The translations under genes and the position numbers were made by a program. The notes beneath the pieces are model-generated. The model worked only from the letters and a program-made list of their open reading frames with translations, did not search any database and was not told the origin of the DNA. A stretch of 64,000 nt of DNA, taken from Guillardia theta CCMP2712. Lineage: Eukaryota; Cryptophyceae; Pyrenomonadales; Geminigeraceae. Shown here one piece after another: positions 58,983 through 64,000 of the stretch. The stretch spans positions 245,192 to 309,191 of the forward strand of contig NW_005434646.1 in assembly GCF_000315625.1 (NCBI RefSeq), written 5' to 3'. The first letter of the stretch is position 1. Every line of letters begins with the position of its first letter.

Positions 58983-59873
58983 ATGGTCGGGTTGCGAGCA
59001 GTTGCGGCGATCATGGTGAGTAGAGGAAGCAGAGCGAAGAGAACGCGAGATGAAGGAGAGGAGCTATGAGGATGAGATGCGACAAGATGTCAAGAGACGA
59101 TAATGTGGAGATGATGCGAAGATGTAGGACATGAGTGATGGCGATCGATGGCGATAAGTAAACAATGGGACGAGAATGGAAGTGATAAGATGAGTTAATA
59201 TGATATGATATGATATGATATGATATGATATGATATGATATGATGTGATGTGATGTGATGTGATATGATATCAGATCAGATGAGTTCAAGGAGCAGACAC
59301 ATTGTGTTGGCGCTCTTGTACTCACCAAGTACAACGTGATCAAACTCAGTGCATGCGAGATGGATGAATTGTGAATTTCGATCGACGATGAACGAACTTT
59401 TCGCAGCTGCTAGCTGTCATCGGAATGGTGGCAGCAGCTCTGAGCCGGTCGTTCCACCCCGCGGCGCTCGACTTCGATCCTGTCAACAGGTTCGTCTCAG
59501 CACTGTCGAGATCTTGTTTTAACGGTCAGCATCAGGGGAGTGTACGGGCCATGGCGTCCGATGATTAGGAGGGATCCGTCCCAGGGATTCATCCGACATC
59601 ACGTAAGAGGAGCTCCCTCCTCTTTTCCCTCCCTCTCCTCCCCTCCGGTCCCTCCGGTCCCTCTCTTTCCCTCCTGTCTCTGCCTAACTGCCTGCCTCCT
59701 CTGCCCCCCCCCCCCCCCTTCCCTCTTCTTTTCTTCACTTTTCGATTCCTGGTCCCTCTCGTGTCAGCTTGCTGACTCTTATGACGCAGGTTCTTGGTAG
59801 CCAGATGTCAGAGCAGGGACAGGCCATGGCGAAGAAGTCCCTGACTGCGGCTTATGGCCATCAAAAGTTTTGA
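58983..59873 (+). CDS. Small single-pass membrane/secreted protein, four exons
   Basis: Exons 58983-59015, 59407-59489, 59536-59602, 59790-59873 give 88 residues with all junctions in phase. The N-terminus is hydrophobic (MVGLRAVAAIMLLAVIGMVA), a signal anchor or signal peptide. The rest is SFHPAALDFDPVNRGVYGPW, then MIRRDPSQGFIRHHVLGSQM and a Lys/Gln-rich end. The first intron carries a TGATA microsatellite. No family recognised; the Pro/Arg-rich middle suggests a small respiratory-chain or organelle subunit, but this is a guess. Confidence 0.65.
59199..59265. repeat. (TGATA)n pentanucleotide microsatellite
   Basis: About 13 TGATA/TGATG units inside the first intron of the small membrane-protein gene. 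Confidence 0.95.
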
Positions 59874-60023
59874 GATGCACTAAAGGGCCTAGCTCTACTG
59901 CCTCAGTCTTAACAAACCCCTTGAAGCTCTTCCTGCCCTTTCGTCTTTCTTTCCTCCCCGCTTCCCGCTCCCCGCTCCCCGCTCCCCGCTCCCTGCCCCT
60001 TCCAGCGTCCCGAGCCTCCTGCA

Positions 60024-63790
<3,767 letters not shown>

Positions 63791-64000
63791 AGGATGATTC
63801 ATCAGCCCTGTTCTCAGTGCTGCCGTTTTTTCCCTTCATGCAGCAATCATGGAGGGGAGAGGAGGGGAGGGGAGAGGAGAGGAGAGGAGAGGAGGAAATA
63901 GGAAAGGGATAGAAGAAGAACAGGAGAGGGGGAGGAGCTGGGGAAAGAGGAAGGAAAGGAAGGAGGGAGGAGGGAGGAGGGAGAAGGGAGAAGGAGGGAG
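63791..64000. other. Purine-rich end of window, no gene seen
   Basis: GGAGA/GGGAGGA-type low-complexity DNA from 63850 to the end. Confidence 0.6.

Overview
This window is nuclear DNA from a unicellular eukaryote. Genes lie on both strands, are rich in introns and closely packed. Introns are very short, often 37-60 bp, with GT..AG ends. Polypyrimidine tracts and penta/hexanucleotide microsatellites are abundant, and there are two assembly gaps (2504-3337 and 63338-63437). Two products start with a secretory signal peptide followed by an LRGG/LRLRGG motif, and ciliary/centrosomal genes (CEP164-like, MOZART1-like) are present. Together these suggest a flagellated alga with a secondary plastid, most likely a cryptophyte of the Guillardia type. 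That assignment is inference.

Layout. 0-9 kb: secreted Naa10-like acetyltransferase (+), a small unknown gene (-), an SDF2-like MIR-domain ER protein running across the first gap (-), an unknown signal-peptide/coiled-coil protein (+), and DHX35 RNA helicase (-). 9-15.4 kb: TPR-SET protein (+), C2/PDZ multidomain protein (+), MOZART1 (-). 16.1-17.3 kb: a near-perfect long inverted repeat with arms of about 525 bp. 17.7-24.3 kb: O-GlcNAc transferase-like gene (-) and BCS1-like AAA ATPase (-). 24.3-26.7 kb: repeat-rich DNA without genes. 26.7-36.2 kb: DUF4116 repeat protein (+), CEP164-like protein (-), HIRAN-domain protein (+). 36.1-42.4 kb: ankyrin protein (-), LRLRGG secreted protein (-), a STING-like membrane protein (-), Gly-rich coiled-coil protein (+). 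42.7-52.5 kb: CUE-domain protein (-), GH20 beta-hexosaminidase (+), Mpv17-family protein (-), an intronless NACHT/pentapeptide/WD40 STAND protein (-), tRNA-Pro(UGG) (-). 52.9-64 kb: RNase III (+), unknown (-), alpha/beta hydrolase (+), LSM1 (-), a small membrane protein (+), and a large unknown multi-exon gene (-) running into the second gap.

The genes do not form an operon-like unit. The most notable content is two immune-type signalling proteins about 9 kb apart. One is a STING-domain protein whose ligand-pocket positions look conserved. The other is a single-exon NLR-like STAND protein with near-identical WD40 blades. Exon joins were worked out by eye from splice signals, reading phase and family similarity. 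No alignment, HMM search or RNA evidence was available.
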